Shown here: positions 1-17,725 of the stretch, in pieces
Numbering within the stretch: position 1 is the stretch's first letter
Layout: every line of letters starts with the position of its first letter
From: Streptacidiphilus sp. 4-A2
GTDB lineage: Bacteria > Actinomycetota > Actinomycetes > Streptomycetales > Streptomycetaceae
DNA: 64,000 nucleotides
Direction: 5' to 3'
NCBI GenBank assembly: GCA_014284505.1
Contig: JAAFYY010000001.1
Coordinates: 3,720,001-3,784,000 of the forward strand
Translations under genes and position numbers: made by a program
The notes under the pieces: generated by a model
Databases searched by the model: none
What the model saw: only the letters and a program-made list of their open reading frames with translations
What the model was told of the DNA's origin: nothing

Positions 1-160
1 TGCACCTCCAGGACGGCGGCAACGGCTACCGCGAGTATCTGCGGGCGGACGGCGGCGAGGTTGTCTACAACCACGACGTGCTGGTCCGGCGCACCCGCAG
101 GGCCGACCCGACTACGCCGACCCCGAGTTCTGCCCGACCGTCTGGTCCGGTGCGGTGTGA
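1..160 (+). CDS. C-terminal end of an unidentified protein (partial)
   Basis: The window opens inside a gene. Frame 3 reads HLQDGGNGYREYLRADGGEV and continues to about position 112. After one apparent missing base it reads on as DYADPEFCPTVWSGAV and stops at TGA 158-160. I do not recognise the family from this fragment. The stop overlaps the GTG start of the E1 alpha gene in a GTGA arrangement, so the two are probably translationally coupled in one operon, and this gene may act with the 2-oxo-acid dehydrogenase. Confidence 0.45.
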   Translation, partial: APPGRRQRLPRVSAGGRRRGCLQPRRAGPAHPQGRPDYADPEFCPTVWSGAV

Positions 161-1158
161 CCGAACCACAATTGACGACCTATCAACTTCCCTCCCTGGA
201 AGCCTCGGCGCTACCGGATGCTCCGGCTGATCCGGGGGTTCGAGCGGCTCGCCCTGTCGCTGGTGAAGTCGGGGGCGATCGTCGGCGGCACCCATCCCTG
301 CATCGGGCAGGAGGCGGTCGCGGTCGGCGTCTGCGCCGCGCTGCGCCCGCGGGACCGGATCACCAGTACCCACCGGGGGCACGGGCACGTCCTCGCCAAG
401 GGCGCCGACCCGCGCCGACTGCTCGCCGAACTCACCGGCAGGGAAGGCGGGTTGAACCAGGGCCGGGGCGGTTCCATGCACGCCGCCGACCTCTCGCTGG
501 GGATCCTGGGCGCCAACGGCATCGTCGGCGCGGGCGCGCCGATCGCGGTCGGCTCGGCCTGGGCCGCCCAACAGGCCGGTGAGGACCGGGTAGTGGCCGC
601 CTTCTTCGGCGACGGCGCGCTCAACCAGGGCGTGCTGCTCGAATCGCTGAACCTGGCCGCGATGTGGCGGCTGCCGGTGGTGTTCGTCTGCGAGGACAAC
701 GGCTACGCGACCACCCTGCCGGCCTCGACGGCGGTGGCCGGCAGCGCGCTCGGCCGGGCCGCCGCCTTCGGATCCCGGCGGCCGAGGTGGACGGGATGGA
801 CACCGAGGCGGTGTTCGGCTCGGCCGCCGAGGCGGTCTCCCGGGCCCGCGACGGGCAGGGTCCGGCCTTCCTCCGCTGCCGTACCTACCGGTTCGAGGGA
901 CACCACACCATGGAGCGCTGGTCGAAGGCGCGCTACCGCTCCGCCGAGGAGGTGGAGTCCTGGGTCGCCCGCGATCCGCTGCCGCGGGCCGCTGCCGGCC
1001 TCGCCCCGGAGCAGCTGGCGCGGGCCGACCGGCAGGTGGCCGAACTGCTGGCCGAGGCCGAGCAGTTCGCCCTGTCCTCGGCTCCTCCGGACCCGGCCGG
1101 GGCCTGCGACCACCTGTACGCGGACGGGCTGCGCCCGAGGGCCGGGGCAGCGCCATGA
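157..1158 (+). CDS. 2-oxo-acid dehydrogenase E1 component, alpha subunit
   Basis: Thiamine-diphosphate-dependent E1 alpha subunit of the pyruvate/branched-chain/acetoin dehydrogenase type, which decarboxylates a 2-oxo acid together with E1 beta. The ThDP/Mg motif is clear: FFGDGALNQG followed about 25 residues on by EDNGYA. The heterotetramer-type start (YRMLRLIRGFERLALSLVKSG) and GGTHPCIGQEA also fit. I choose GTG at 157 because MTEPQLTTYQLPSLEASAL runs into the conserved RMLRLIRGFE region if one base is restored near 211. A second frame change lies near 772. The stop at 1156-1158 overlaps the E1 beta ATG (ATGA). Repaired length is about 334 residues, normal for the family. The substrate cannot be told from sequence. 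Confidence 0.88.
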
Positions 1159-2115
1159 GCAAACTCTCCTACACCAAGGCGCTGAACCGGGCGCTGGCGG
1201 ACGCCCTGGCCGAGGACCCGTCGGTCTGCGTCTTCGGCGAGGACATCGGCGCGGGCCTGGCCGGTCCGACGCTGGGCCTGCAACAGCGTTTCGGCCGGCA
1301 GCGGGTGGTGGACACGCCGCTGTCCGAGCAGGCGTTCACCGGGATGGCGATCGGCGCGGCGCTCGAAGGGCGGCGGCCGGTGATCGAGTTCCAGATCCCG
1401 GCGCTGCTGTTCCTGGTCTTCGAGCAACTGGTGAACCAGGCCCACAAGTTCTCGCTGATGTCCGGCGGTCAGGGCAGCGTCCCGCTGACCTGTCTGATCC
1501 CCGGCTCCGGCTCCCGGGACGGCTGGGCGGGACAGCACTCCGACCATCCGTACAGTCTGTTCGCGCACTCCGGGGTGAAGACCCTGGTGCCGGCCACCCC
1601 TTCGGACGCCTACGGTCTGCTGGCCTCGGCGATCCGTGACCCGGATCCGACCGTGCTGTTCGCACCGGCCGCCGCCCTGGGCGTGCGCGAGGACGTCACC
1701 TGGCAACTGGCTCCGGTGCCGATCGGCTCCGCCCGGTGCACCGGGCCGGAACCGATGTCACCGTGGTCGCCGTGGGCCATCTGGTCCACGACGCGCTCGC
1801 GGTGGCGCAGGAACTGGCCGGGGAGGTCTCGGTGGAGGTCTTCGACCCGCGCACGCTCTACCCGTTCGACTGGGCAGCGCTGGCGGCGTCGCTGGAGCGC
1901 ACAGGACGGCTGGTGGTGATCGACGACTCCAACCGCAGCTGCGGGATCGGCGCCGAGGTGCTGGCCACCGCGGCCGAGGAGATGCGGCTGATCGCCCCGC
2001 CGCGCCGGATCACCCGCCCGGACGGCGCGGTGCTTCCGTTCGCCCCGGAGCTGGACCGCAGCCTCCAGCCGACCGCGAACAGCTCCGCACCGCCATCCGC
2101 GCCGTCCTCAAGTGA
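1155..2115 (+). CDS. 2-oxo-acid dehydrogenase E1 component, beta subunit
   Basis: E1 beta partner of the preceding gene. It starts MSKLSYTKALNRALADALAE and contains the usual GEDIG, VDTPLSEQAFTGMAIGAAL and GQHSDHPYSLFAH stretches, then the C-terminal transketolase domain (VEVFDPRTLYPFDWAAL, VVIDDSNRSCGIGAEVLA). Frame changes near 1735 and 2075 have to be joined; the protein then ends AIRAVLK with the stop at 2113-2115. Repaired length is about 320 residues, as expected. No E2 (lipoyl acyltransferase) or E3 gene follows. The next gene is convergent, so the E1 pair must borrow an E2/E3 encoded elsewhere or work in a specialised pathway. Confidence 0.88.
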
Positions 2116-2153
2116 GCGACACAGAACGACAGTGATGACAAATCAGACAAAAA

Positions 2154-2200
2154 GGTGGTCCCGCGCCCGACGGATCGCTCCGCCGGGCGCCGGGACCACC
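2154..2200 (-). terminator. Intrinsic terminator between convergent E1 beta and S53 peptidase
   Basis: Nested inverted repeat: outer arms GGTGGTCCC/GGGACCACC and inner arms GCGCCCG/CGGGCGC. On the minus strand the hairpin is followed directly by TTTTT, a classic rho-independent signal for the S53 peptidase gene. It may also slow transcription from the E1 side. Confidence 0.75.
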
Positions 2201-2219
2201 GGCCGGTCACAGGGGGTTG

Positions 2220-4315
2220 TTACCGGAAGGAGAGCAGGTAGTTCTCGTCGGGCGTGCCCACGCCGGTGGCGTCGTCGTAGCCCTTGGTCGCGGCCAGACC
2301 GTAGTCACGGCCGAAGGCGACCAGCCGGACCCGCAGGCTGCCGCTGATGACGCCGAAGTCGGCGACCGCGTTCAGCGGCTGCTGGCCCTTGCCCAGGGTG
2401 TTGTTGACCACGTCGTGGAAGTCGGCGCTGCCGTACCGCTCGTAGATCGAGGGTTGGCGAAGCCGATCGAACGACCGTGGCGGGCCTGGATCGCGTCGGC
2501 CTGGATGCCGGAGAACTCCGGCGCCGAGACGCTGGTGCCGCCGTAGCCGCCCTCGCTGTACGGGTTGCCGTCGGACATGCCGACCAGCACCGAGGTGTAC
2601 AGGTCGCCGTTCATGGCGACGTCGGGGGTGACCCGCTGCGCGGTCTTGCTGGCCGCGCCGGTCATCAGGGTGTGCGCCAGCTTGCTGGGCACAACCGGGC
2701 CCTGGTACCACGGCTGGGCGAAGTCCTGGCTGGTGCCACCGCCGCCGCCGGAGTAGAAGGCGCCGGGCAGCGGCGTCCAGGACTTGCCGTTGGCGCTGAG
2801 CACCGAGCGCTGGGTGCCCATGTCGGTCTCGAAGCCGTAGCTGCCGCTGGCGTCCTTGATGCCGAGGGCGGTGCCGCCGACGTTGGTGACCCAGGAGTCC
2901 GAGGCCGGGAAGCTGGTCTGCGCCTCGGTGGTTGTTGTCGCAGTTGGAGCCGGTGGCCGCGGCGGCCGGGGAGTTGTTGCCGCAGTCGCCCGCCGAGAAG
3001 TCGAAGCCGACGCCCTCGGCCGCGCCCTGCTCGAAGATCTGCTCGTAGGCCGCGATGGTGGTCAGGCTCTCGTCACCGGAGGTGGTGTGCATCAGCCCGG
3101 ACCAGGAGCTGGAGACGACGTCGGCCAGGTGCTTGTCCACGATGGTGCTGAGCGCGGCCATCAGGTCCTGGTCGGAGCAGGAGTTGGCGCCGACGTAGAC
3201 GACGTTGGCGTCCGGGGCCAGCCCGTGCACCATCTCGACGTCCAGCGACTCCTCGCCGGCCCAGCCGGCCGGGCCGCCGCCGCAGCCGTCGTTGGCACCG
3301 GTCTGGGTCCACAGCTTCGGGGTGATCACCTCGGAGTACTGGCCCTTGCGGAAGGCCTTGTCACCGTGGTTGACCGCGAAGCGGTTGGCGTCGGCCAGCA
3401 TGGTGGAGGAGCCGTAGGCGTCCACGATGGCGACCGTCGCGCCCTTGCCGGTCAGGCCCGAGGCGGTGACGCCGTAGGCCTTGCGCAGCTGCGACGGGGC
3501 GAGCGAGCACTGGTCGAAGGTGGTGTTCGCGGTGTAGCCGCGGGGCGCACCACTGACCTGCTTCTGACCCCAGTAGGCGGAGCAGGTGGAGACCGTGGGC
3601 AGACCGGCCGGCTTCGGCGCGGGCTTCGGCTTCGGCTTGGACTTGTCGGCCGTCTCGGAGACGGCGGACTGGGCCGGGTCGATCGGCTCGGCCTGGGCAC
3701 GCATGGTGGGCGCGACGTCGTTGAGGCCGACCACCCCGAGGATGGCGGAGGCCACCGTCGCGGGGACCACCGCGGTGCTGTCGGGGCCCGCAGCAGCTTG
3801 CCCTGCACGGAGTACTCGTGCAGGCGGGTGCCGAAGGCGCGGTCGATGTCGGCGGCGTTGCCGTGCACGTCGAGGTAGTGCTCGTTGGTGCCGACGATGC
3901 TCAGGCCGGCGCCGGTCGCCAGGTGCGGACCGCGGCGACCTGCGCCGAGGTGGGACCGAAGGCCTGCAGGGCCTGGGCCGGGCTGAGGAACCGGTCGTAG
4001 GCGGCGTTGCCGGGCGAGGAGACGGCCCGGGCGTACGCGGCCAGCCCGGCCGGGTTGCGGCCGGCCAGGTAGACGCGGGCGGTCAGCTGCTGGCCCGAGG
4101 GCGTCGCACCCTTGTCGGCGCTGGGCGCGGCCCAGTCCGGGTGGGTCCCGGCGAGGGCCCGCATGGCCGGAGCCGGGGCGGACGCCTGCGAGGGCGCGGC
4201 CATGGCCACGGTCCCGGCGGCCGCCATGGCCAGGGAGACGGAGACGGCCGCTATTCGGCGGCGGCGACCGCTGGAGGGCAGGATGTCAGAAATGACGACT
4301 CCAGGAGTGAGTGCA
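2220..4315 (-). CDS. Secreted S53 family peptidase (sedolisin/kumamolisin type) with prodomain
   Basis: Acid-active serine-carboxyl peptidase, made as a secreted zymogen. Order: a signal segment (RRRRIAAVSVSLAMAAAGTV...SQASA), a pro-kumamolisin activation domain (about residues 60-210), a KPKPKPAPKPAG linker, then the catalytic domain. The S53 signatures are present: E-x3-D in GEESLDVE (near 3250), the oxyanion Asp in DFSAGDCG, and the nucleophile in GGTSVSAPEFSG (near 2535). The frame changes near 3905, 3785, 2925 and 2450. The start is unclear: no ATG/GTG/TTG precedes the signal in frame, and a GTG at 4315 needs one indel. About 698 residues when joined, ending NYLLSFR. Confidence 0.85.
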
Positions 4316-4876
4316 CTGAGAGGGACAGCTGGGGGGCGACGACCGCATGGAAAAGCAGTTCGAAACAACCCTGGGTGGATGTGTACACGCGCCGGGAATA
4401 TCAGCGCAAGGGTTTTCTGAGAATTCGCTTGCCGTTGCCTGAAAAACGCGTCGCAGGCATGGCGGGCACAGCCCGCCCGCTGTACAAGAGAACTGTCTCT
4501 GGGCCAACCATCGCTGGTAGCAGGAACTTTGGGACATCGGTAGCCATCCGGGCGGATCGCTTCCCCCAACCAGTGGGCCAACCCCCCGCCTACTGGGGGT
4601 TCTCCCCGACGCTGCCACCCTCAGGATGGGGGCACTCGGGCGGACGGCCCCGGGAAAGACGGGGATATTCCCGGCGGCTGCGCGCGACGGCAGGCGGAAG
4701 CCTTTCCGGCGGAGCCTCCGCCCTTTTCGGTGGAGCTCTCCGTTAAATCGGGCGATTCGTTCCCGGAAGTCCTCGCGATGGCGCCGCGGAAATGCCCCGG
4801 GAAACGTCGGGCGGCGGGGAGCCGACGGACCGGGAATCCCCGGGCACCGGCGTCCCCCACGCATAGACTCACAGGT
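4316..4876. other. Intergenic region between divergent S53 peptidase and PPOX gene
   Basis: About 560 bases with no convincing gene. It is locally less GC-rich (4380-4460), as expected for a regulatory region. A short hairpin (GGCGGGC-ACA-GCCCGCC) lies at 4461-4477. A TAGACT hexamer at 4864-4869 sits 7 bases before the PPOX ATG, suggesting a leaderless transcript for that gene. Confidence 0.4.
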
Positions 4877-5340
<464 letters not shown>

Positions 5341-5460
5341 CCGGCGCCCGCGGCGCACAGCTGCTCCCCAGGGTGGACACCGGACGGCCAACCTCCACCC
5401 GGGAGCGACGTGGCGTACGAACCGTCTGGCCTATGGTTCTCAAGTGACTAGGAACCCGCG

Positions 5461-7948
<2,488 letters not shown>

Positions 7949-8136
7949 GTGTCGCTCCTTCCGGCCCACTTGGCCCCCATGCTAGGGCCTGTGCCCGCGG
8001 CATCGGCCCCGTCGTGGGGAGCGGCGGGGCCGACTGACCTCCCGGTACGCCCGTTCGGCGCAAACATGTACAGCAGAGGCATTTATGATGAAGCGTCAGG
8101 GTATGGCACACGGCCCGCCCGGGCCGGGACGCACGT

Positions 8137-8166
8137 GGCCCCGGCCGCGCATGCGCGGCCGGGGCC
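8137..8166 (-). terminator. 30-bp perfect palindrome downstream of the second S53 peptidase
   Basis: GGCCCCGGCCGCGCA followed by its exact reverse complement. It lies between the 3' end of the S53 gene (8245) and the pgm start (7948), so it most likely terminates the S53 transcript. There is no U-tract. Confidence 0.6.
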
Positions 8167-8244
8167 CGTGGTGGGGGTATTCAGTTGTGGGGGTTGTTCA
8201 GCTGCCGGGTGCCCGGGCGTGGGGAGCCCGGGCTTGATGGAATG

Positions 8245-9487
8245 TCAGCCGGTGAAGGCGGTCAGGCCGTTCGGGGTGCCGAGACCGGTCGGGCCGTCGT
8301 AGCCGACCTCCGCGGTGCACAGGTACGCCGGGGAGCAGCTCGCGGTCGAGCCGGTGGTGACGTCGTTCAGCGAGGAGGTGTGCGCGTACAGGCCCTGCGC
8401 CGGGTAGTTGACGGTGGGGTGCCGGCGTCCGCGTAGACGGACGCGATGAGCGGCGAGGCGACGCTGGTGCCGCCGAAGACCTCCCAGCCCGGGTCGCCGC
8501 CGTAGGTGTCGTAGACCGCGACACCGGTGGCCGGGTCGGCCACCGCGGAGACGTCCGCGACCGTGCGCTTGGAGCAGCCGGTGTCCTTCTGCCAGCTCGG
8601 CTTCGGGTCGTAGGCCGAGCAGCCGGAGCCGGTGCCCTCGGTGGAGGAGGTGCTCCAGACCGACTCGGTCCAGCCGCGGGAGTTGGACGCGGTGGAGAGC
8701 GAGGTGCCGCCGACGGCGGTCACGTACTGCGAGGCCGCCGGGTACTCGACGCCGTAGCCGCTGTCACCCGCGCTGGCGGTGATGGCGACACCCGGGTGGT
8801 TGTAGTACTCGCTGTCGTAGGTCGTGTCGGCGCTGGCCTCGGAGCCGCCGTAGCTGTTGGAGACGAACTTCGCGCCCAGCTTGACCGCCTCGTTGACGGC
8901 GGTGCCCAGGTTCGCGGTGGTCGCCGACTTGGCCTCGACCAGGATGACGTGGGCGTTGGGGGCGATCGCGGAGACCATGTCCAGGTCCAGCGACTCCTCC
9001 TCGGCCCAGCCCGCGTTGGCGCTGGGGAGGGTGCTGCTGCCGGTCTGGCTGACCTGCTTGAAGCAGCCGCTGGCCGCGGTGCAGGCGGGCAGCCCGAACT
9101 GGCTGCGGTACGTCGCCATGTTGGCGGCCGCGTTGGGGTCGTTGTAGGCGTCGACGATCGCCACGGTCTGGCCTGCGCCGCCGTTGGCGGGCAGGTTGTA
9201 GGCGCTGAGCAGGCTGCTGGGACCGTAGCCGGAGGGGGTGGCGGCGGGCGGTCACACCGAGGGCGTGCACGTGCTCGGTGTGTTGGTGACGCGCAGGGCG
9301 TTGCAGGCCATCTCACCCGCGGTGCGGACGACGGCGCAGGAGCGCACCCAGGAGGCACCGTTGTGGGCGGCCGGGGTGGCCGCGCCGGCGGGACGGCCGC
9401 GAGCAGGCCGCCGATGGCCAGGGTGGCGGTGCCGAGCAGGGGAAGCGCTATCCGGCGGGCGGAAGCGGATTTCGAGTCGGTACGCAA
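8245..9487 (-). CDS. Secreted S53 family peptidase lacking a prodomain
   Basis: Second sedolisin-type serine-carboxyl peptidase. It starts at TTG 9487 (MRTDSKSASARRIALPLLGT), eight bases after GGAGG, and has a typical signal peptide (to about residue 40). The catalytic core follows almost at once: QTVAIVDAYNDPNAAANM, the E-x3-D pair in AEEESLDLDM (about residue 163), the oxyanion Asp in SAGDSGYG, and the nucleophile in GGTSVASPLIA (about residue 340). About 414 residues, with no room for the large activation domain of the neighbour at 2.2-4.3 kb. Frame changes near 9370, 9240 and 8418 are needed; it then ends PTGLGTPNGLTAFTG. Confidence 0.85.
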
Positions 9488-9880
9488 CGTACTGCCTCCA
9501 GAAATTGTGGGGGTGAGCGAGGGACGCCGCGCGAGCGAGGTGGCGCCTGCGAGGAGCCGCACGCCTGTACTACCGCTGCCTCCCCGGTCCGGGGTGGCAG
9601 CTTGGCGAGGACTCTAGTGAGTTGACTGCCACTCGACAAGAGTTCTGCAGAAAGCCTCTCAACTGCCTCTTAGCAGCCAGCTGTCAACGGTCTGTTAACC
9701 ATTTGCTTCCTTCATGTACCGAGACCGGAGAAATCGGATCGTCCGATCATCAGCAGTCGACGGTGGTGACGAAGCCGCCCGCGGGCCGGGCTGAGCCAGA
9801 CGCGCGAACCTCGGACCCGGCACCGGCGTGGCGGTCGGGCCGAGCTTCCGGCCGCAGGTCGGCGCGGCGATGATGGCGCA
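9488..9880. other. Divergent intergenic region (S53 peptidase / VOC protein)
   Basis: About 390 bases without a gene. The part from 9600 to 9720 is AT-richer than the surroundings and holds a candidate promoter for the peptidase. Nothing specific is visible for the VOC gene. Confidence 0.35.
9611..9639 (-). promoter_or_regulatory. Candidate promoter of the second S53 peptidase
   Basis: On the minus strand TTGTCG (9639-9634) and TAGAGT (9616-9611) are separated by 17 bases, a good housekeeping-sigma match. It would give a leader of about 115 bases before the TTG start at 9487. Prediction by eye only. Confidence 0.4.
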
Positions 9881-10522
9881 ATGCGACTCGACCACGTCTC
9901 CTACGCGGTGGCACGGGACAGCTTCGTCTCCACCGTCCAATGGCTCGGCTCCGCGCTGGGCGCGTCCTTCACCGACGGCGGGGTGCACCCCCGCTTCGGC
10001 ACGCGCAACTTCGTCCTGCCGCTGGCCGGCGGCACCTATGTGGAGGTGGTGACCACGCTGGACCACCCGGCCGCCGACCGCGCGCTCTTCGGCCGCGCCG
10101 TCGCCGAGCGGGCGGCGCAGGGCGGCGGCTGGCTCGGCTGGGTGGTGGGCGTGGACGATATCGCGCCAATCGAAGCCCGGCTCGGCCGTACCGCCGACGA
10201 GGGCCACCGGGTCCGCCCGGACGGATTCGATCTGCGCTGGAAGCAGATCGGCGTGCGCGAGCTGATCGAGGACCCGCAACTCCCCTACTTCCTCCAGTGG
10301 TTGGTGGAACCGGAGGAGATCCCCTCGGCCGCGCCGCGGACCGCGACCAGCATCCAGGGGCTGTCCATCGCCGGAGAGCCCGGGGCGGTGCTGGAGTTCC
10401 TGGGCCAGCCCGCCGAGCATCCGCTGGAGCAGACCGAGGTGACCTGGGTGGAGGCCGAGGCCGAGGACACCGGGCTGATGGCCGTCGAGTTCGCCACCGC
10501 GCACGGCCCGGTGACCATCTGA
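9881..10522 (+). CDS. VOC family protein (glyoxalase-like domain)
   Basis: Intact 213-residue protein starting MRLDHVSYAVARDSFVSTVQ. The N-terminal beta-alpha-beta unit with an early His (LDHVSY), then GTYVEVVTTLDHP, has the shape of the Glyoxalase_3/glyoxalase-like family, a metal-binding vicinal-oxygen-chelate fold. A second half-module starts near residue 150 (IQGLSIAGEPGAVLEFLG). The substrate is unknown; standalone actinomycete members of this family are uncharacterised. It converges with the sulfatase gene, 66 bases apart, with short CGAACCGGGC repeats between them. Confidence 0.8.
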   Translation: MRLDHVSYAVARDSFVSTVQWLGSALGASFTDGGVHPRFGTRNFVLPLAGGTYVEVVTTLDHPAADRALFGRAVAERAAQGGGWLGWVVGVDDIAPIEARLGRTADEGHRVRPDGFDLRWKQIGVRELIEDPQLPYFLQWLVEPEEIPSAAPRTATSIQGLSIAGEPGAVLEFLGQPAEHPLEQTEVTWVEAEAEDTGLMAVEFATAHGPVTI

Positions 10523-10588
10523 CGGCTTCACGAACCGAGCGAGCCGCGCGAACCGGGCCAACCGGGCGAACCGGGCACCCCGGCCGGA

Positions 10589-11998
10589 TCAGCGCGGGCC
10601 CGCCGCCGGGGTCCGCTGGTGTCCGAAGCGCAGTCCCGCCCAGGGCAGCTCATGCACCCGGGCGTCGACCCGGCGCCGCCCCGGATCCCGCGGCGGGGCG
10701 TCCGTGATCAGCGGGGGCTTCTCCCCCACCAGCTCCATCCACCGCAGCGCCGCCCGCAACTCGTCGGCGATCTCCCGGTGGGACTCCAGCCGGATCAGAT
10801 TGTCCAGTTCATAGGGGTCGGCCTCCAGGTCGTAGAGCTCGGACTCGGCATAGCGGACCGCGCCCGGATCGTGCCAGGGGTGCACGTCCGGGGCGGTCAC
10901 GGCGTACTTCCAGCGCGCGGTCCGCACCGCCCGGCCCACCTGCGACTCGCTGATCTGGATGAACACCTCCCCCGCGCGCTCCGGGTCGCTGCCGCCGCCG
11001 ACCAGCGGCAGCAGCGACCGGCCCTGGACGGTGGCGGGCACCGGCAGCCCGGCGGCCTCCAGCAGCGTCGGCATCAGGTCCACCGTGCTCACCGGCTGCC
11101 GCACCACTCCGCCGCCGGTGAAACCGGGGCCGGTCAGCACCAGCGGCACCCGGATCGAGGCGTCGTGCGCGGAGCGCATGTACTCGTCGTTGCGGGTACG
11201 GAAGTGCGAGCCGTGGTCGGAGGTCCAGGCCAGTACCGTCCGGTCGGTCAGCTCCAGACTGCGCAGGGCGTCCCGCAATCGGGCCACCCCCTCGTCCACG
11301 CGCTTCAACTGCCCCAGATAGCCCCCGAGATGGCGGTGCGGGCTGCCCGCGGGGTCGTTCGGGTCGGCCAGCGCGGCCAGGTCCGGCGGCAGCCAACTGC
11401 CCTGGTAGCGCTCGGCGTAGCCCTCGGGGGCGGGATAACTGTCGGTCTCGCTCTGGTGATGCGGCTCCAGCAGCGAGACGAACAGCAGGAACGGCCGGTC
11501 GTGGTGATCGGCGACAAAGCGGACCGCGGCGTCGAACAGCGCGTCCGAGCGGTAGCCGACCAGCCGCACCGGCTCCCCGGCCGCGTCGTAGACGATGGTC
11601 CGGTACGGATCCGAGGTGACCTCCAGCTGGTCGCTGGCCAGCCACTCCTGATAGCCCCCGCGCGCCTCGGCGGGCACCGGGCCCGGCTCGCCCTCCTCCC
11701 CGGCCAGCTGCCACCGGCCCAGGTGGCCGGTGCGGTAGCCGGCCGCGGCGAAGGCCCCGGCCAGCGTCGGCAGGTCCGCGGGCAGCGGCAGCCCGTTCCG
11801 GAACACCCCGTGCACGGTGGCGTAGCAGCCGGTCTGCAGGCTGGCGCGGGCCGGTCCGCACACCGGCTGCGGGCTGATCGCGACCTCGACCGTGGTGCCC
11901 TCGCGTCCGATCCGCTCCAGCTCGGGGGTCACCCCGCGCACGTCCCAGCGCTGTTGGTCGGTGAGTATGACGACGACATTGGGCTGTGGTGCGCTCAC
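10589..11998 (-). CDS. Sulfatase-like hydrolase (Cys-type arylsulfatase family)
   Basis: Intact 469-residue alkaline-phosphatase-superfamily sulfatase. The metal-site start is NVVVILTDQQRWD. The formylglycine motif is VCGPARASLQTG (C-x-P-x-R, Cys at about residue 48), so activity requires conversion of Cys by a formylglycine-generating enzyme encoded elsewhere. The second metal motif is WTSDHGSHF (about residues 260-268). No signal peptide is seen, so it is probably cytoplasmic. The substrate (sulfate ester, or possibly phosphonate/phosphate monoester) is not evident. Confidence 0.87.
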   Translation of the reverse strand: MSAPQPNVVVILTDQQRWDVRGVTPELERIGREGTTVEVAISPQPVCGPARASLQTGCYATVHGVFRNGLPLPADLPTLAGAFAAAGYRTGHLGRWQLAGEEGEPGPVPAEARGGYQEWLASDQLEVTSDPYRTIVYDAAGEPVRLVGYRSDALFDAAVRFVADHHDRPFLLFVSLLEPHHQSETDSYPAPEGYAERYQGSWLPPDLAALADPNDPAGSPHRHLGGYLGQLKRVDEGVARLRDALRSLELTDRTVLAWTSDHGSHFRTRNDEYMRSAHDASIRVPLVLTGPGFTGGGVVRQPVSTVDLMPTLLEAAGLPVPATVQGRSLLPLVGGGSDPERAGEVFIQISESQVGRAVRTARWKYAVTAPDVHPWHDPGAVRYAESELYDLEADPYELDNLIRLESHREIADELRAALRWMELVGEKPPLITDAPPRDPGRRRVDARVHELPWAGLRFGHQRTPAAGPR

Positions 11999-12458
11999 GG
12001 TGGCTCATCCGGTTCTTCGGGGCCCGCGCGCTGCCCGGGCGGCGCGTCCGGGCGGCAGGGCGCGCGGACGGGCCGCCGGGACGGCGGGCGGGCAGGCAGC
12101 GGTGGGGGCGCGCGGCCGGGAGTCATCCGGCCGGGCACCGCCGGCGAACCGGGCGGTCAGCGGCCGGGCATCCGGACCGGCCGGGGATCAGCGGGCGGCA
12201 CAGATGGCGCTGGCATGGCGACAGAAGTCGACATACCGGCAACACACGAGTGCGACCCGGGGATTCATGCGGTCAGGATGGCAGCGCGGCCGAGAGAGGG
12301 TCAACGCATGTCCACATACAAAGACCTGTCGTCCCACAGAGCAAAATGTTCGGCCCCGACCCGCCCGCCCCCGGGGCGCCGGAGGCCGTCCGGAGCGGGT
12401 CACGATCCGGCATCCCCCGCCGGATCCGGGCCCCGGCGGCCCAGTTGTGGCCAGGAGG
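11999..12458. other. Intergenic region upstream of the sulfatase
   Basis: About 460 bases between the sulfatase start and the 3' end of the large ATPase gene. I see no gene on either strand. The part around 12300-12350 (CATGTCCACATACAAAGACC) is relatively AT-rich and is the likeliest promoter zone, but no clear -35/-10 pair is present. Confidence 0.35.
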
Positions 12459-17647
<5,189 letters not shown>

Positions 17648-17649
17648 CC

Positions 17650-17680
17650 GGCCGGCAGGCGCCCGGGGCGCCCGCCGGCC
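17650..17680 (+). terminator. Hairpin terminator after geosmin synthase
   Basis: Arms GGCCGGCaGGCGCCC and GGGCGCCcGCCGGCC form a long, almost perfect stem three bases after the proposed stop codon. It separates geosmin synthase from the methyltransferase 46 bases downstream. Confidence 0.65.
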
Positions 17681-17725
17681 GAAATCCGCTTGGCCCGGCG
17701 GGCGCCCCGGTGTCAGGATCGAGGA

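Noticed and set aside
2856..3878. Open frame on the plus strand across the S53 peptidase
   Set aside because: Shadow of the peptidase reading frame: Gly/Val/Asp-rich with no motif, while the minus strand gives the catalytic E-D-S residues.
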